A stretch of 64,000 nucleotides of DNA. Source: Levilactobacillus fuyuanensis (GTDB taxonomy: Bacteria; Bacillota; Bacilli; Lactobacillales; Lactobacillaceae). Location: positions 62,001-126,000 of the forward strand of contig NZ_RHNZ01000001.1 of NCBI RefSeq assembly GCF_003946395.1. The letters are read 5' to 3'. The translations under genes and the position numbers were made by a program. A model generated the notes under the pieces. It made no database searches, was not told the origin of the DNA, and saw only the letters and a list, made by a program, of their open reading frames with translations. Below, piece after piece: positions 26,857 through 35,961 of this stretch. Positions within the stretch are counted from its first letter, which is position 1, and each line of letters opens with the position of its first letter.

Positions 26857-27641
26857 GAGACGTCATCTTCTTCAATTTGGAGAATATCACGTTGCGCTTT
26901 TTCCGTCGCTACTAGTACAAGGTTAGATGATAGCATATTGAGCGGCTGGCCGTCAATGGTTGAGACCCGAACACCCAAAAAGTTTAGCATAACTTGACCG
27001 GCAGCAATGTCCCATGGCTTAAGGTAGGAAATGTATCCTAACGTCTTCCCCAATAAAACATTAATCATTTCAATCCCAGCACTCCCGTAGATACGCATAC
27101 CGGCACTATCATGAACAATCTTCTGCATGTGAGCCGTATCATGAACCACTAGCGGTGCGCTGGCGCCAATTAAGCCTTCAGATAAAGCCAAATTAGCCGG
27201 TGCTGAAATTTGTTGGTCATTGGCCCAAACGCCGCCAACAGCCGGTCCCCCAGCATACAGTACGTCATTCATCACATCATAGATAAATCCGAGTTGGCCT
27301 TCGCCATCCTGATAAATGCCAATCATCATGGCAAAGTTGTCATGCTGTTTCACAAAGTTCATGGTCCCATCGATTGGGTCCACGATCCACACGCGACCAT
27401 CAAGACTCGTCAGCTTATCACCAAAGCCCTCTTCACCTAAGACCTTGGCCGTTGGGTCCATGTTCCGAATACCAGCAATTAAAAATTGTTCGTTACTTTT
27501 ATCAATATTAGTCACGAGGTCTTTGCGCCCCGTCTTCTCATCGACCGTCATAGGACCGGCCATTTTAGCAATAACCTGTCGCCGGCCTTCTCGTAATAAG
27601 GCTGATACATCGCGTGCTACTTGCTGCCAATCTTCACTCAT
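26850..27641 (-). CDS. Inositol monophosphatase family protein
   Basis: A 263-residue Mg-dependent phosphatase of the FIG superfamily. Metal ligands are visible in GEEGFGD (69-75), IVDPIDGT (86-93) and LKPWDIAAG (about 213). Members hydrolyse inositol-1-phosphate, 3'-phosphoadenosine 5'-phosphate or fructose-1,6-bisphosphate; the substrate cannot be told from sequence. It is the last gene of a three-gene unit with a UPF0223 gene (3 bp away) and the LDH-like gene. The stop codon lies in a terminator stem. Confidence 0.9.
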   Translation of the reverse strand: MSEDWQQVARDVSALLREGRRQVIAKMAGPMTVDEKTGRKDLVTNIDKSNEQFLIAGIRNMDPTAKVLGEEGFGDKLTSLDGRVWIVDPIDGTMNFVKQHDNFAMMIGIYQDGEGQLGFIYDVMNDVLYAGGPAVGGVWANDQQISAPANLALSEGLIGASAPLVVHDTAHMQKIVHDSAGMRIYGSAGIEMINVLLGKTLGYISYLKPWDIAAGQVMLNFLGVRVSTIDGQPLNMLSSNLVLVATEKAQRDILQIEEDDVSL

Positions 27642-27644
27642 CGT

Positions 27645-27941
27645 TTAACGTGCCCCTTTCATCCTAATTCGACCGCCCTGTTCGCGTGCTTGCTTCATGG
27701 TGCGGTAAATACTATAGCCAGACGCTTTCTCAAAGTCACGTCCCAGTTGCTTCTCTTCAAATTTTTGTGGAACGACCTTCTGAAAATCACGGTAGGCCGC
27801 AATTAACACGTCCGCTGGCACACCCTGATTGACTTCATAGGCGTCCTCCACCCGCTGATACAGCGTGGTCACTGCCACGATATCCGTGGTCGACCAGTCG
27901 GCCTGTAAAGGATACTCATAATTACTTGATGATTGGGTCAC
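27645..27941 (-). CDS. UPF0223 family protein (YktA-like)
   Basis: A 98-residue helical protein. The segment YEYPLQADWSTTDIVAVTTLYQRVEDAY and the late FEKASGYSIYRTMKQA match UPF0223/YktA, a family of unknown function in Bacillota that is typically next to an inositol-phosphatase-family gene, as here. There is no signal peptide or membrane segment. The C-terminus is basic (GGRIRMKGAR). Confidence 0.9.
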   Translation of the reverse strand: MTQSSSNYEYPLQADWSTTDIVAVTTLYQRVEDAYEVNQGVPADVLIAAYRDFQKVVPQKFEEKQLGRDFEKASGYSIYRTMKQAREQGGRIRMKGAR

Positions 27942-27944
27942 GAT

Positions 27945-28850
27945 TTATTTTCCCTCCGTTTGTTGGCTTTCAATCGCCGTAATTTGTTCTCTAATTTCTG
28001 CAATCTGAGCCCCGTAGGCCTGCTGCTCATCTTCCGACAAGACCAGATTGGTTAAATGCTGAATCCCCTTGGTACCGACCAACACCGGTGAGGCCGCTGC
28101 AAATGCAGGTGTCTCCTCATGAATGTTGGTGACTGGCGCAATCACCGGTTGCTGTGACAAGGTGGCCTGAATCAAGCGAATAATCGCCATATAACGTAGC
28201 GTATCCTGTTGCTCGGCCGCCTCACGCGTCAACCAGGTACTCATCTTATCCAAGTCATCTGCGTCAAAATCTGCATCGGCATTGGCCAGATACATCAGCA
28301 ATGGAGCCGGCCCCACGTAAGTCCGGCTCCAGGCAACGATTGGCGATTGGGCTGTCCCAACAACGGTCGCCTGAATGACGGTTGCCCCCACACCAAGCCG
28401 TTCAGCCAAGCGGTACGTCAGCAATCTTGTCAGCGGATACGTACCTAACCCCCAGATCTGACCCGCCGGTAAGCCTGAGAATTTCCACGCAAAGTAGCTG
28501 AGTAGCTCATCCTGTTCACCCGAAAAAACCAGCTGCCCGTTGAAGCCATTCTCAACGATATGCTTCATCAATAACCGCAGTTCAGCGATCCGATCAGCAA
28601 TTGGCAATTCCGCCGCATACCGATCCAACACGACCAACCACGTAGCCTGCCCATAATCTGCGGCGGTTCCCACGCGAACCGTGAGGCGCGGGCATAAGGC
28701 ACTGGCCACCACTAATGGTTGGTACCGTGGCGTGTCGTCAGTCGCATTAGGCATAACCACACAGTCGAGTGGTAAGTTCATCACCAGCAACTGGTGAACC
28801 AATTGACTGGCTTGATCAAAATTCCCTTGAATAAGTAACGTTGGTTTCAT
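27945..28850 (-). CDS. Degenerate lactate/malate dehydrogenase-like protein
   Basis: A 301-residue protein with the outline of an LDH/MDH fold. EQDELLSYFAWKFSGLPAGQIWGLGTY (about 120-146) aligns with the region after the substrate-binding loop of LDH (NPVD, WKFSG, GSGT). However, the dinucleotide Gly-rich loop is replaced by IQGNFDQAS, and the GEHGD motif with catalytic His is replaced by GTAQS. It is therefore probably not an active dehydrogenase and may be a binding or regulatory relative; this is inference from motif loss. It heads the unit with the UPF0223 and IMPase-like genes, and its promoter (TTGCTA-16-TATAAT) leaves a 5' leader of about 120 nt. Confidence 0.7.
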   Translation of the reverse strand: MKPTLLIQGNFDQASQLVHQLLVMNLPLDCVVMPNATDDTPRYQPLVVASALCPRLTVRVGTAADYGQATWLVVLDRYAAELPIADRIAELRLLMKHIVENGFNGQLVFSGEQDELLSYFAWKFSGLPAGQIWGLGTYPLTRLLTYRLAERLGVGATVIQATVVGTAQSPIVAWSRTYVGPAPLLMYLANADADFDADDLDKMSTWLTREAAEQQDTLRYMAIIRLIQATLSQQPVIAPVTNIHEETPAFAAASPVLVGTKGIQHLTNLVLSEDEQQAYGAQIAEIREQITAIESQQTEGK

Positions 28851-28975
28851 GGTGACCCTCCTTTTACCGCAATCCCCCAGCTACGGGGCCATTGCCTAAA
28901 CCTAAGCGGACCGTTGCATAACCAAACGGTCACAGTGCTCTAAATATTTTACGCCGAAAATGACCACATAGTCCC

Positions 28976-29003
28976 ATTATAAGTGAACCTTGCCGGATAG
29001 CAA
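28976..29003 (-). promoter_or_regulatory. Promoter of the LDH-like/UPF0223/IMPase unit
   Basis: Minus strand TTGCTA, a 16-bp spacer and a perfect TATAAT. Nothing else is apparent between here and the lpd terminator. Confidence 0.75.
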
Positions 29004-29154
29004 GTTAGAGCGTCCCAAGACTAAAATTTATCATTGCCTGCTGTAGCGCGAAAGGCATCCAACCTTGAATTGACCGAAGGTGGCGAGTGCTGGCCAGATT
29101 GCGCACCTCTCGTCTTAACCGATTGCGACCATCCCCAATTGTTCATTGGTCACG

Positions 29155-29187
29155 AAAAAGGGCCACTCACTAGGAGTGACCCTTTCC
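29155..29187 (-). terminator. Terminator of the pdh operon
   Basis: On the minus strand a 12-bp stem (AAAGGGTCACTC with GAGTGGCCCTTT) and TTTTT follow lpd. Confidence 0.9.
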
Positions 29188-29215
29188 GTAAAACTAGAGT
29201 TGTCACAAGTCGCCG

Positions 29216-30643
29216 TTAGACGTGGGTTGGGAACCCTAAAGCAATGTCCGCAGCTTCTTGGATCGGTTCGTTTAATGTTGGGTGTGGGTGAATCGTCAAA
29301 GCGACGTCTTCCACATTCAACCCACCATTCACGATGAGTGATAATTCACCGGTCATGGTGCTAACCTCAGGACCTACCGCTTGGGCACCGACGATGTTCT
29401 TATTCTCATCGTCCGTGTAGACAAAGCGGACAAAGCCTTCAGGAACATCCAGGGAGACAGCCCGTGCGTTCCCAGCAAATGGGAACTTCGCGGTCTTGAC
29501 CTTGATACCCTTGTCCTTGGCTTGGGCTTGCGTGTAACCAACCGTTGCCAATTCTGGATCGGCGAAACAAACTGCTGGGACACTTAACCAGTCGTTTGCC
29601 GTCTTTTCACCAGAGATGGCACCGGCAGCGGTCTTGGCCTCGGCAAAGGCCTTGTGAGCCAATGCTGCGCCAGGAACCACATCACCAACCGCCCAGATAT
29701 GTTCTGAAGCGGTCCGGCCTTGGTTGTCGACTTCGATCTGACCATGGTCATTTAACTTAACCTTGGTGTATTCCAGACCCAAGTCATCCGTGTTTGGCTT
29801 CCGGCCAACCGTGACCATGCAGTAATCTGCCTTGATCGTGGTTTCCTTGCCATCAACGGCGTAAGTAACGTCAACACTGTTATCGTCTTGCTTAGAGCCC
29901 TTAGCCATGGCGCTGGTAATGACATCAACACCCTTTTTCTTCAAGTTCTTCAGCACAACAGAAACCATGTCTTTTTCGAAGTTTGGTAAGATCGATGGCG
30001 TTCCTTCAATGATGGTTACATGAGCGCCTAAACTAGCGTATGCGCCCGCTAATTCAGTCCCAACGTAACCCCCACCAATAACAACAAATTCTTTAGGAAT
30101 CTCTGGTAAGTTGAGCCCACCAGTCGAGTCGATGACCCGGCCTTCAAACTTGAATCCAGGGATTTCAATGGGATGACTTCCCGTTGAAATAATGATGTTA
30201 TTGTATTCAAAGGTTTGACCCGTGTCCGTAGACATGAATTGCTTTTCACCAGTTGGCATTACCCGTAATTGGGTGTCGCTCAAGAAGACCGCTTCACCAT
30301 TGACCACGTCAACGTGATGCTTCTTCATCAGCATCTTAACCCCACTGGTCATCCGATCAACGACTTTCTTTTGCTTCCAGTCTTGGGTCTTCTTAAAGTC
30401 GATCTCAGCCGAGCTCGTCGAAATCCCGTAAGTGGAACCATCTTTGGCCTGTTCTAACCGGTGACCCGCTTGGATCAATGCTTTGGAAGGGACACAACCA
30501 ACGTTCAGGCAGACACCGCCCAGCGTATCGGATTTTTCAACCAAAGTTACTTTTTGGCCTAATTCAGAAGCCCGAATTGCGGCTACGTAGCCACCGGGGC
30601 CGGCACCAATGATGACGGTATCCTTTTTTTCAACATCTGCCAT
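29216..30643 (-). CDS. pdhD: Dihydrolipoyl dehydrogenase (E3 of pyruvate dehydrogenase)
   Basis: A 475-residue FAD flavoenzyme that reoxidises dihydrolipoyl groups with NAD+. The FAD motif is GAGPGGYVAA (13-22), the redox disulfide is C45/C50 in GGVCLNVGCVPSK, the NAD motif is VVIGGGYVGTELAGAYASLG, and the C-terminal His-Glu pair is in HPHPTLNE. I prefer the ATG at 30643 (MADVEKK), 9 nt after AAGGA, over the ATG at 30655, which overlaps the pdhC stop (ATGA) and has no spacing. It is the last gene of pdhABCD, followed by a terminator. Confidence 0.96.
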   Translation of the reverse strand: MADVEKKDTVIIGAGPGGYVAAIRASELGQKVTLVEKSDTLGGVCLNVGCVPSKALIQAGHRLEQAKDGSTYGISTSSAEIDFKKTQDWKQKKVVDRMTSGVKMLMKKHHVDVVNGEAVFLSDTQLRVMPTGEKQFMSTDTGQTFEYNNIIISTGSHPIEIPGFKFEGRVIDSTGGLNLPEIPKEFVVIGGGYVGTELAGAYASLGAHVTIIEGTPSILPNFEKDMVSVVLKNLKKKGVDVITSAMAKGSKQDDNSVDVTYAVDGKETTIKADYCMVTVGRKPNTDDLGLEYTKVKLNDHGQIEVDNQGRTASEHIWAVGDVVPGAALAHKAFAEAKTAAGAISGEKTANDWLSVPAVCFADPELATVGYTQAQAKDKGIKVKTAKFPFAGNARAVSLDVPEGFVRFVYTDDENKNIVGAQAVGPEVSTMTGELSLIVNGGLNVEDVALTIHPHPTLNEPIQEAADIALGFPTHV

Positions 30644-30651
30644 ATTTTCTG

Positions 30652-31959
30652 TCATCCTTCCATTAAGAGCATTTCTGGATCATGAAGCAATGCTTTCAGT
30701 TCATTTAAGATATTCTGAGCTAAGGCCCCGTCAATCAAACGGTGATCGTAACTCATGGAAAGCTTCAACATCCGGCCAACAACGATGTCGCCATCTTCAT
30801 TGACGTAAGGTGCCTTTTCAATCCGGCCAACCCCTAAGATTGCCACTTCAGGTTGGTTGATAACTGGTGTGAACCAGCCACCACCGATAGACCCAACGTT
30901 ACTGATGGTAATGGACCCACCGGCCATGGATGCTGGTGATAACTTGTTATCATAAGCAGCTTGTGAGTTTTCACTAATTTCTTTGGCAATTTCGAACATA
31001 CCCTTGGAATCCGCGTTCTTGATGTTTGGTACATACAGACCGTGATCCGTGTTGGTAGCGATACCAATATTATAGTAGTGCTTCGTCACAATTTCTTGCG
31101 TGGTGTCATCGATTGACGCATTCAGTTCTGGGAAGTCCTTCATTACGGCAACCAGAGCCTTGACGATATAAGGTAAGAAGGTTAAATGAATACCCTTGTC
31201 GGCAGCTGCTTGCTTGTACTTCTTCCGGTTAGCCATCAGAGCTGACACTTCAACTTCATCGAATGACGTAACGTGTGGCGCAATATCCTTGGAAGTCCGC
31301 ATGCTCTTGGCAATGATCTTCCGCATTGGTGACATTGGTTCACGCGTTTCCAATTCAGGCCGGTCGGCGTTCCAAGGCTTGATAGCTTGACCAGTTGCTT
31401 TCGCAGCGGCTGGTGCAGCAGGTGCGGCAGCAGCTGGTGCTGGTGCGGCGGCGCCATTGAAGTTATCGATATCAGCCTTTAAGACTTGACCATGGTTCCC
31501 GGTTGGGGTGACCTGAGTGATGTCAACACCCTTGTCGCGGGCATGTTGCCGGACAGATGGCATTGCCATGACTAACTTATTAGGATCGGATGCAGCTGGA
31601 ACCCCGGTTGGTGCGGCAGCAGGTGCTGGCGCAACAGCTTCAGATTCGGCAGCGGGTGCTGGTGCGGCTTCTTCAGCTGGTGCAGCATCCCCACCCTTAC
31701 CTAAATCAGGTGGCGTATCGGAGCCGTCATCGATCACGATCAATGGATCGCCGATTTCAACGGTGTCCCCTTCTTGTGCCACAATCTTTGAAATCGTACC
31801 ATCAACGGGTGATGGTAATTCCGAAACAGACTTATCGTTTTGGATTTCGACTAATGTGTCGTCTTCCTTGACGGCGTCTCCTTCTTTAACAAGCCATGAA
31901 GAAATTTCGCCTTCGGCCATTCCTTCACCAAGCTCAGGGAGTTTGAACGTATAAGCCAT
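30652..31959 (-). CDS. pdhC: Dihydrolipoyl acetyltransferase (E2 of pyruvate dehydrogenase)
   Basis: A 435-residue core subunit. One lipoyl domain has the modified Lys43 in IQNDKSVSE. An Ala/Pro-rich linker follows, then a peripheral-subunit-binding domain (about 131-167; [14 protein letters not shown]). A second Ala/Pro linker leads to the acyltransferase domain with catalytic SYDHRLIDG (His406, Asp410). Many E2 proteins have more than one lipoyl domain; this one has one, with Ala/Pro linkers unusually rich in AAPAPA-like repeats. It lies 74 bp after pdhB. Confidence 0.97.
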   Translation of the reverse strand: MAYTFKLPELGEGMAEGEISSWLVKEGDAVKEDDTLVEIQNDKSVSELPSPVDGTISKIVAQEGDTVEIGDPLIVIDDGSDTPPDLGKGGDAAPAEEAAPAPAAESEAVAPAPAAAPTGVPAASDPNKLVMAMPSVRQHARDKGVDITQVTPTGNHGQVLKADIDNFNGAAAPAPAAAAPAAPAAAKATGQAIKPWNADRPELETREPMSPMRKIIAKSMRTSKDIAPHVTSFDEVEVSALMANRKKYKQAAADKGIHLTFLPYIVKALVAVMKDFPELNASIDDTTQEIVTKHYYNIGIATNTDHGLYVPNIKNADSKGMFEIAKEISENSQAAYDNKLSPASMAGGSITISNVGSIGGGWFTPVINQPEVAILGVGRIEKAPYVNEDGDIVVGRMLKLSMSYDHRLIDGALAQNILNELKALLHDPEMLLMEG

Positions 31960-32033
31960 GGGAAAACTTCCTTTCTTTCATTTAATGCAGGATGTTCCCA
32001 CATTTTGTTTAATCTTTATTTTTAAAGTTTGAA

Positions 32034-33011
32034 TTAATAGTTAGCGATTTCGCGTGCCTTGGCTTCGATGTCATCGGCATTTGGAATCCAATCATTTTCA
32101 GCTTGGGCAAATGGGTAAATACTATCTGGTGCAGCTACCCGGCCGATTGGGGCGTCCAAGGACATGATCTTTTCTTCGGCAATGTCGGAAGCTACCACGG
32201 CACCGACACCAGCCATCCGTTGGGCTTCTTGAACGACAACAACCTTGTGGGTCTTGTCGATGGAAGCGAAGATGGTATCCGTGTCAATTGGTGACAGTGA
32301 CCGCAAGTCAATAACTTCGGCAGAGATATTGTCTTTAGCCAAAGCATCGGCAGCTGTCAGAGATTCGTTAACTTCTGCACTGTAGGCCACGATAGTAATG
32401 TCGGACCCTTCACGAACAACCTTCGCAGAATCTAGCGGAACCGTGTACTTTTCATCTGGCACTTCATCCTTCATTGAACGATACAGTTTCAGGTTTTCCA
32501 TGAACAGCACTGGATCATCGCTCTCAACAGCGGAGATGATCAGGCCCTTTGCATCGTATGGGTTAGCTGGTGTAACCACCCGCAGCCCAGGAGTACTGGT
32601 GAAGTAGTTTTCCAAGTTATCGGCATGCATTTCGGCGGTATGAGTCCCCCCACCAAATGGTGTCCGAACAGTAACTGGGAAGTTCTTTTGGCCACCAAAC
32701 CGGTAGTGGTCACGAGCCAATTGTCCAACAATCCCATCCATTGCTTCGAACGTGAAGCCCATGAATTGGATTTCTGGAATTGGCCGCCAGCCGGTCAGTG
32801 ACAACCCGATTGCCAATCCTAAGATACCGGATTCAGCCAATGGGGTATCGAAGACCCGGTCTTCACCATACTTGTCTTGCAGACCAATCGTGGTCCGGAA
32901 GACACCACCGTTCTTACCAACATCTTCACCGAAGATCAAAGTCTTGGGATCGTCATTTAAGACTTGATCCAGACCAGAAGTGATCGCTTTAATATACGTC
33001 ATTTTAGCCAT
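32034..33011 (-). CDS. pdhB: Pyruvate dehydrogenase E1 beta subunit
   Basis: A 325-residue beta subunit of the thiamine-diphosphate E1 enzyme. It begins MAKMTYIKAITSGLDQVL. The characteristic FGEDVGKNGGVFRTT segment and the cofactor-stacking region EIQFMGFTFEAMDGIVGQLARDHYR are present. With E1 alpha it decarboxylates pyruvate and transfers the acetyl group to E2 lipoate. The ATG follows the pdhA stop after 2 bp. Confidence 0.97.
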   Translation of the reverse strand: MAKMTYIKAITSGLDQVLNDDPKTLIFGEDVGKNGGVFRTTIGLQDKYGEDRVFDTPLAESGILGLAIGLSLTGWRPIPEIQFMGFTFEAMDGIVGQLARDHYRFGGQKNFPVTVRTPFGGGTHTAEMHADNLENYFTSTPGLRVVTPANPYDAKGLIISAVESDDPVLFMENLKLYRSMKDEVPDEKYTVPLDSAKVVREGSDITIVAYSAEVNESLTAADALAKDNISAEVIDLRSLSPIDTDTIFASIDKTHKVVVVQEAQRMAGVGAVVASDIAEEKIMSLDAPIGRVAAPDSIYPFAQAENDWIPNADDIEAKAREIANY

Positions 33012-33013
33012 GA

Positions 33014-34129
33014 TTACTTCGACTCCTTTGCTTCGAATTCTGCAATTTGCTTCTTAACCGCTGGAGTAGGAACATTGTAAGTCCACTTCAGGAAGTCGGA
33101 AACCTTTTGTGCTGGTGCTGCTTCTGCTTCCTTCATTGCTTGCTTAAATTCGTCTTTGTATTCGTCGACTAATTTGTCTTCTTGATCTTGTGACCAAACA
33201 CCCTTGTCCGTTAAGACTTTCCGCATCCGAATCAATGGATCGGCATCGAACCAAGGCTTTTCTTCTTCCTTCGTCCGGTAACGTGACGGATCATCCCCGG
33301 CAGAGGAGTGTGCACCATAACGGTAAGTTAACGTTTCGATAACCACTGGACCATTCCCAGCAGCAGCAAATTCACGAGCAGCTTTTGAAACTTCGTGAAC
33401 AGCCACGATATCCATCCCATCAACTTGGACAGAAGGAACACCCATGGCAACCGCTTTTTGAGCTAAGGTTTCAGCACCAGTTTGCTTGTAACGTGGTACG
33501 GAGATTGCCCAACCGTTGTTTTGAACAAAGAATACGGCTGGAGCTTGGAAGGCACTGGTAAAGTTAACCCCTTCATACCAGTCCCCTTGTGACGTCCCAC
33601 CATCACCGGTGTAGACGAAGGCAACCCGGTCTTCGTCACCGTTCTTCTTGATCCCCAAAGCTACGCCGGCAGTTTCTACGTATTGAGCACCAATAATAAT
33701 TTGTGGGAAGAGCATGTTAGGATTTTCGTGTTGGTTCCCCTGAACATGACCTTTGGACCATAAGAAACCTTTTGCAACGGTAGTCCCGTGTTGAATCATT
33801 TGTGGTAAATCACGGTATGCAGGTAATAGGAAGTCTTGTTGCTTGAATGCAGTAACACTCCCCATTTCACTAGCTTCCTCACCGGCAGTTGGAGCATAAA
33901 ATCCGAGGCGACCCTGACGGGAGAAGTTCATTGTTTGTTCGTGTAACGTACGCTCCCAAACCATTTTCTTCATGAAGTCAACAAGTTGGTCATCTGAATA
34001 TTTCGCCAACGTGTCTGGATCAACAACCTTCCCTTCCCGGTCAATGACTTGCACCGGGTGCTTATATGGGTCGGCCATCGTAGCTTTGATTTTGGCAAAG
34101 TCTACAATCTGTTTGCTTCCATTAGCCAT
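33014..34129 (-). CDS. pdhA: Pyruvate dehydrogenase E1 alpha subunit
   Basis: A 371-residue alpha subunit. The thiamine-diphosphate/Mg motif GDGGTSQGDWYEGVN...NNGWAIS lies mid-protein, and the phosphorylation-loop region reads RYGAHSSAGDDPSRYR. The start is the ATG at 34129 (MANGSKQIVDFAK) behind AAAGGA. Frame extension further upstream enters the promoter and is not coding. It is the first gene of pdhABCD. The complex links pyruvate to acetyl-CoA, acetyl phosphate or acetate metabolism when electron acceptors are available. Confidence 0.97.
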   Translation of the reverse strand: MANGSKQIVDFAKIKATMADPYKHPVQVIDREGKVVDPDTLAKYSDDQLVDFMKKMVWERTLHEQTMNFSRQGRLGFYAPTAGEEASEMGSVTAFKQQDFLLPAYRDLPQMIQHGTTVAKGFLWSKGHVQGNQHENPNMLFPQIIIGAQYVETAGVALGIKKNGDEDRVAFVYTGDGGTSQGDWYEGVNFTSAFQAPAVFFVQNNGWAISVPRYKQTGAETLAQKAVAMGVPSVQVDGMDIVAVHEVSKAAREFAAAGNGPVVIETLTYRYGAHSSAGDDPSRYRTKEEEKPWFDADPLIRMRKVLTDKGVWSQDQEDKLVDEYKDEFKQAMKEAEAAPAQKVSDFLKWTYNVPTPAVKKQIAEFEAKESK

Positions 34130-34207
34130 AAGTAACACTTTCCTTTCACTTGATATGAAATTGTTAACATAGAGTGAGTTAACGTTGCGTTTCCTGACTA
34201 CACCCCT

Positions 34208-34236
34208 AAAGTACCATTTTTTCACAACCGTTGCAA
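34208..34236 (-). promoter_or_regulatory. pdhA promoter with Rex-like half site
   Basis: Minus strand TTGCAA, a 17-bp spacer and an extended TGG-TACTTT. The spacer contains TTGTGAA, the left half of the Rex consensus TTGTGAA-N4-TTCACAA; the right half is poor. A GTTAAC...GTTAAC inverted repeat follows in the leader. Confidence 0.7.
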
Positions 34237-34277
34237 GCCCTTTCATTGACGTAAATAAAGGTTTGACGCGAAATCAT

Positions 34278-34293
34278 TGATAACGCTTGTGAT
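34278..34293 (-). promoter_or_regulatory. cre-like site 1 upstream of pdhA
   Basis: Minus strand TCACAAGCGTTATCAA fits the CcpA consensus WTGNNARCGNWWWCAW at 14 of 16 positions. It partly overlaps a TGATAA...TTATCA inverted repeat (34279-34299). The site lies upstream of the pdhA -35 box. Confidence 0.4.
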
Positions 34294-34319
34294 TATCAGC
34301 TTTCGCTATTTTTAATGTA

Positions 34320-34335
34320 TGGAAATCGTTTTCTT
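34320..34335 (-). promoter_or_regulatory. cre-like site 2 between pdhA and def
   Basis: Minus strand AAGAAAACGATTTCCA fits the CcpA consensus at 14 of 16 positions. It could act on pdhA or on the divergent def. Confidence 0.35.
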
Positions 34336-34405
34336 TCATTTCATTTTGACTGCCTGATATGTTAAAATGGAAATTAGTTATGAATAAATTGCGGAGGTAA
34401 TGCTC

Positions 34406-34966
34406 TTGTTTCTCATGAAAGATATTGTCAGAGATGGCGATCCCGTACTGCGTAAGGAAGCGGCAGAAGTCACTTTCCCCCTGTCAGAAGAGGATCAGCA
34501 ACTCGCTAAGGACTTAATGGAATACCTGGTCGTTTCCCAAGACCCAGAACAATGTAAGAAGTATGGTTTACGTGCCGGCGTTGGGCTGGCCGCTCCCCAA
34601 GTGGGTGTTTCCAAGAAGATGGCCTCCGTACTGGTTCCACCAGCAGAAGAAAACGGTAAGTCACCGTTCACAGACGTCATCATCAATCCCGTCATCGTCT
34701 CTGAATCCGTTCAGCTCGGGGCATTGACCGAGGGTGAAGGTTGCCTCTCCGTCGACAAGGACGTGCCCGGTTTCGTGCCACGTCACGACCGAATCACGCT
34801 GCGTTACTACGACGTTAACGGTGAAAAGCACCAACTGCGTTTGAAGAACTACCCCGCCATCGTGTGCCAACACGAGATTGATCACTTACACGGGACGTTA
34901 TTCTACGACCACATTGACAAGGACCAACCATTCAGTCGCGCTGAAGATACCATCATGATTGAGTAG
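34406..34966 (+). CDS. def: Peptide deformylase
   Basis: A 186-residue metalloenzyme that removes the formyl group from nascent proteins. All three motifs are intact: [10 protein letters not shown] (58-67), EGCLSV (111-116, metal-ligand Cys113) and HEIDH (156-160). The long insert after the first motif fits type 2 deformylases of Gram-positive bacteria. I chose the TTG at 34406 ([11 protein letters not shown]) because GGAGG is 8 nt upstream; the ATG at 34400 is only 2 nt from it. It is divergent from pdhA. Confidence 0.95.
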   Translation: MFLMKDIVRDGDPVLRKEAAEVTFPLSEEDQQLAKDLMEYLVVSQDPEQCKKYGLRAGVGLAAPQVGVSKKMASVLVPPAEENGKSPFTDVIINPVIVSESVQLGALTEGEGCLSVDKDVPGFVPRHDRITLRYYDVNGEKHQLRLKNYPAIVCQHEIDHLHGTLFYDHIDKDQPFSRAEDTIMIE

Positions 34967-34975
34967 TTGTTTGAA

Positions 34976-35026
34976 AAAAGGCGTCTTGGTTTTCACAATT
35001 ATTTTGCGAAAACCAAGACGCCTTTT
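34976..35026. terminator. Bidirectional terminator of def and the 35054 gene
   Basis: A 19-bp perfect stem (AAAAGGCGTCTTGGTTTTC and complement) with a 13-nt loop and T/A tracts on both sides, between convergent genes. Confidence 0.95.
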
Positions 35027-35053
35027 AATTTAAGTTTCTTTTAGTTCGGTCAC

Positions 35054-35551
35054 TCACTTAACACTTGGGTCACCCAACTTCTTCAAATCCTTCATATATT
35101 CTACGGTGGACTCATTCATCAAGTATGCCACATCCAAATGCAGCTCGCCCGTGTAAACCCAGATGTCACTGACAACGAAGGCCGAACCACTGACGACCGA
35201 CTTCACCTCGTGATCGGCACAAAAACTAGCCAACGCTTGGTTAAAAGCCGCCTCAAGCTCCGGCAACCGACGCTCGGTATCCAAACCAGCGGGAAAGCTA
35301 TACTCAAATGACATGACCCCCCGACCCCAGACATCGGCAACCGTTTCGGCAGCCTCAATCTGACATTCGGGTTCCGTCAGAACATCTTCGTTGACCAGGC
35401 GTTGGAGGGCCGCCTTGACCGCCACATCCGTCTCATCCTGGGCAGACCGGCGAACAATTCGGGTCGCCCGTTGCACGATGGTCCGGTGAATCATTTCATA
35501 TATCACGATGGCAATGATAATCCCAATGATGATCTCTACTATTAGTGCCAT
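35054..35551 (-). CDS. Membrane-anchored hypothetical protein
   Basis: A 165-residue protein I do not recognise. One N-terminal transmembrane helix (about 3-20, rich in Ile) is followed by a basic stretch (RATRIVRRSA). A soluble domain of about 130 residues has mixed helices and strands (VMSFEYSFPAGL, SAFVVSDIWVYTGELHLDVAYL). The positive residues after the helix suggest the domain is cytoplasmic. The start at 35551 follows GGAGGAGAC. It is divergent from rpoY-rnjA and convergent with def, so it has no operon partner. Confidence 0.75.
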   Translation of the reverse strand: MALIVEIIIGIIIAIVIYEMIHRTIVQRATRIVRRSAQDETDVAVKAALQRLVNEDVLTEPECQIEAAETVADVWGRGVMSFEYSFPAGLDTERRLPELEAAFNQALASFCADHEVKSVVSGSAFVVSDIWVYTGELHLDVAYLMNESTVEYMKDLKKLGDPSVK

Positions 35552-35616
35552 GGTGTCTCCTCCGTTCACTTTACGTTAGCTTAATCATAGCATGTTTTGT
35601 CATCCAGTGGTAATTC

Positions 35617-35645
35617 TATACAATCGCCTGAAACTATGCTAAAAT
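35617..35645 (+). promoter_or_regulatory. Promoter of rpoY-rnjA
   Basis: TATACA, a 17-bp spacer and an extended TGC-TAAAAT. The -35 is moderate; the extended -10 compensates. Confidence 0.55.
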
Positions 35646-35742
35646 TGTGCTAATTGTTGTGTAAGCAACCCGCAGTTCGGAAGGACCCATGACCCGCCGT
35701 CTTACTGACGAGTTAAATTATTTTGTTAAAGGAGTTTTGTCA

Positions 35743-35961
35743 GTGATTTATAAAGTTTATTACCAAAACGATAAAAAGCGGAATCCTAAGCGCGAGGATA
35801 CCCATTCTCTCTATTTGGAAGCGGACACCGAAGTTGAAGCTCGGGCCCAAGTAGAGGCACACACGGAACACAATATCGAATTCATCGAAGCGATGGAAGG
35901 CAGTACCCTCGCTTACGAGCAACAGAATCCGAATTACAAGTTAACGGAGTTCAATGAATGA
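35743..35961 (+). CDS. rpoY: RNA polymerase epsilon subunit
   Basis: A 72-residue small subunit of Bacillota RNA polymerase (formerly YkzG/DUF1447). The sequence [20 protein letters not shown] and the later [19 protein letters not shown] match the family. The start is GTG at 35743, after AAAGGAG with 8 nt spacing. The end overlaps rnjA by 4 bp (ATGA), the conserved rpoY-rnjA coupling that ties an RNA polymerase subunit to the main 5' exonuclease of RNA decay. Confidence 0.95.
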   Translation: MIYKVYYQNDKKRNPKREDTHSLYLEADTEVEARAQVEAHTEHNIEFIEAMEGSTLAYEQQNPNYKLTEFNE

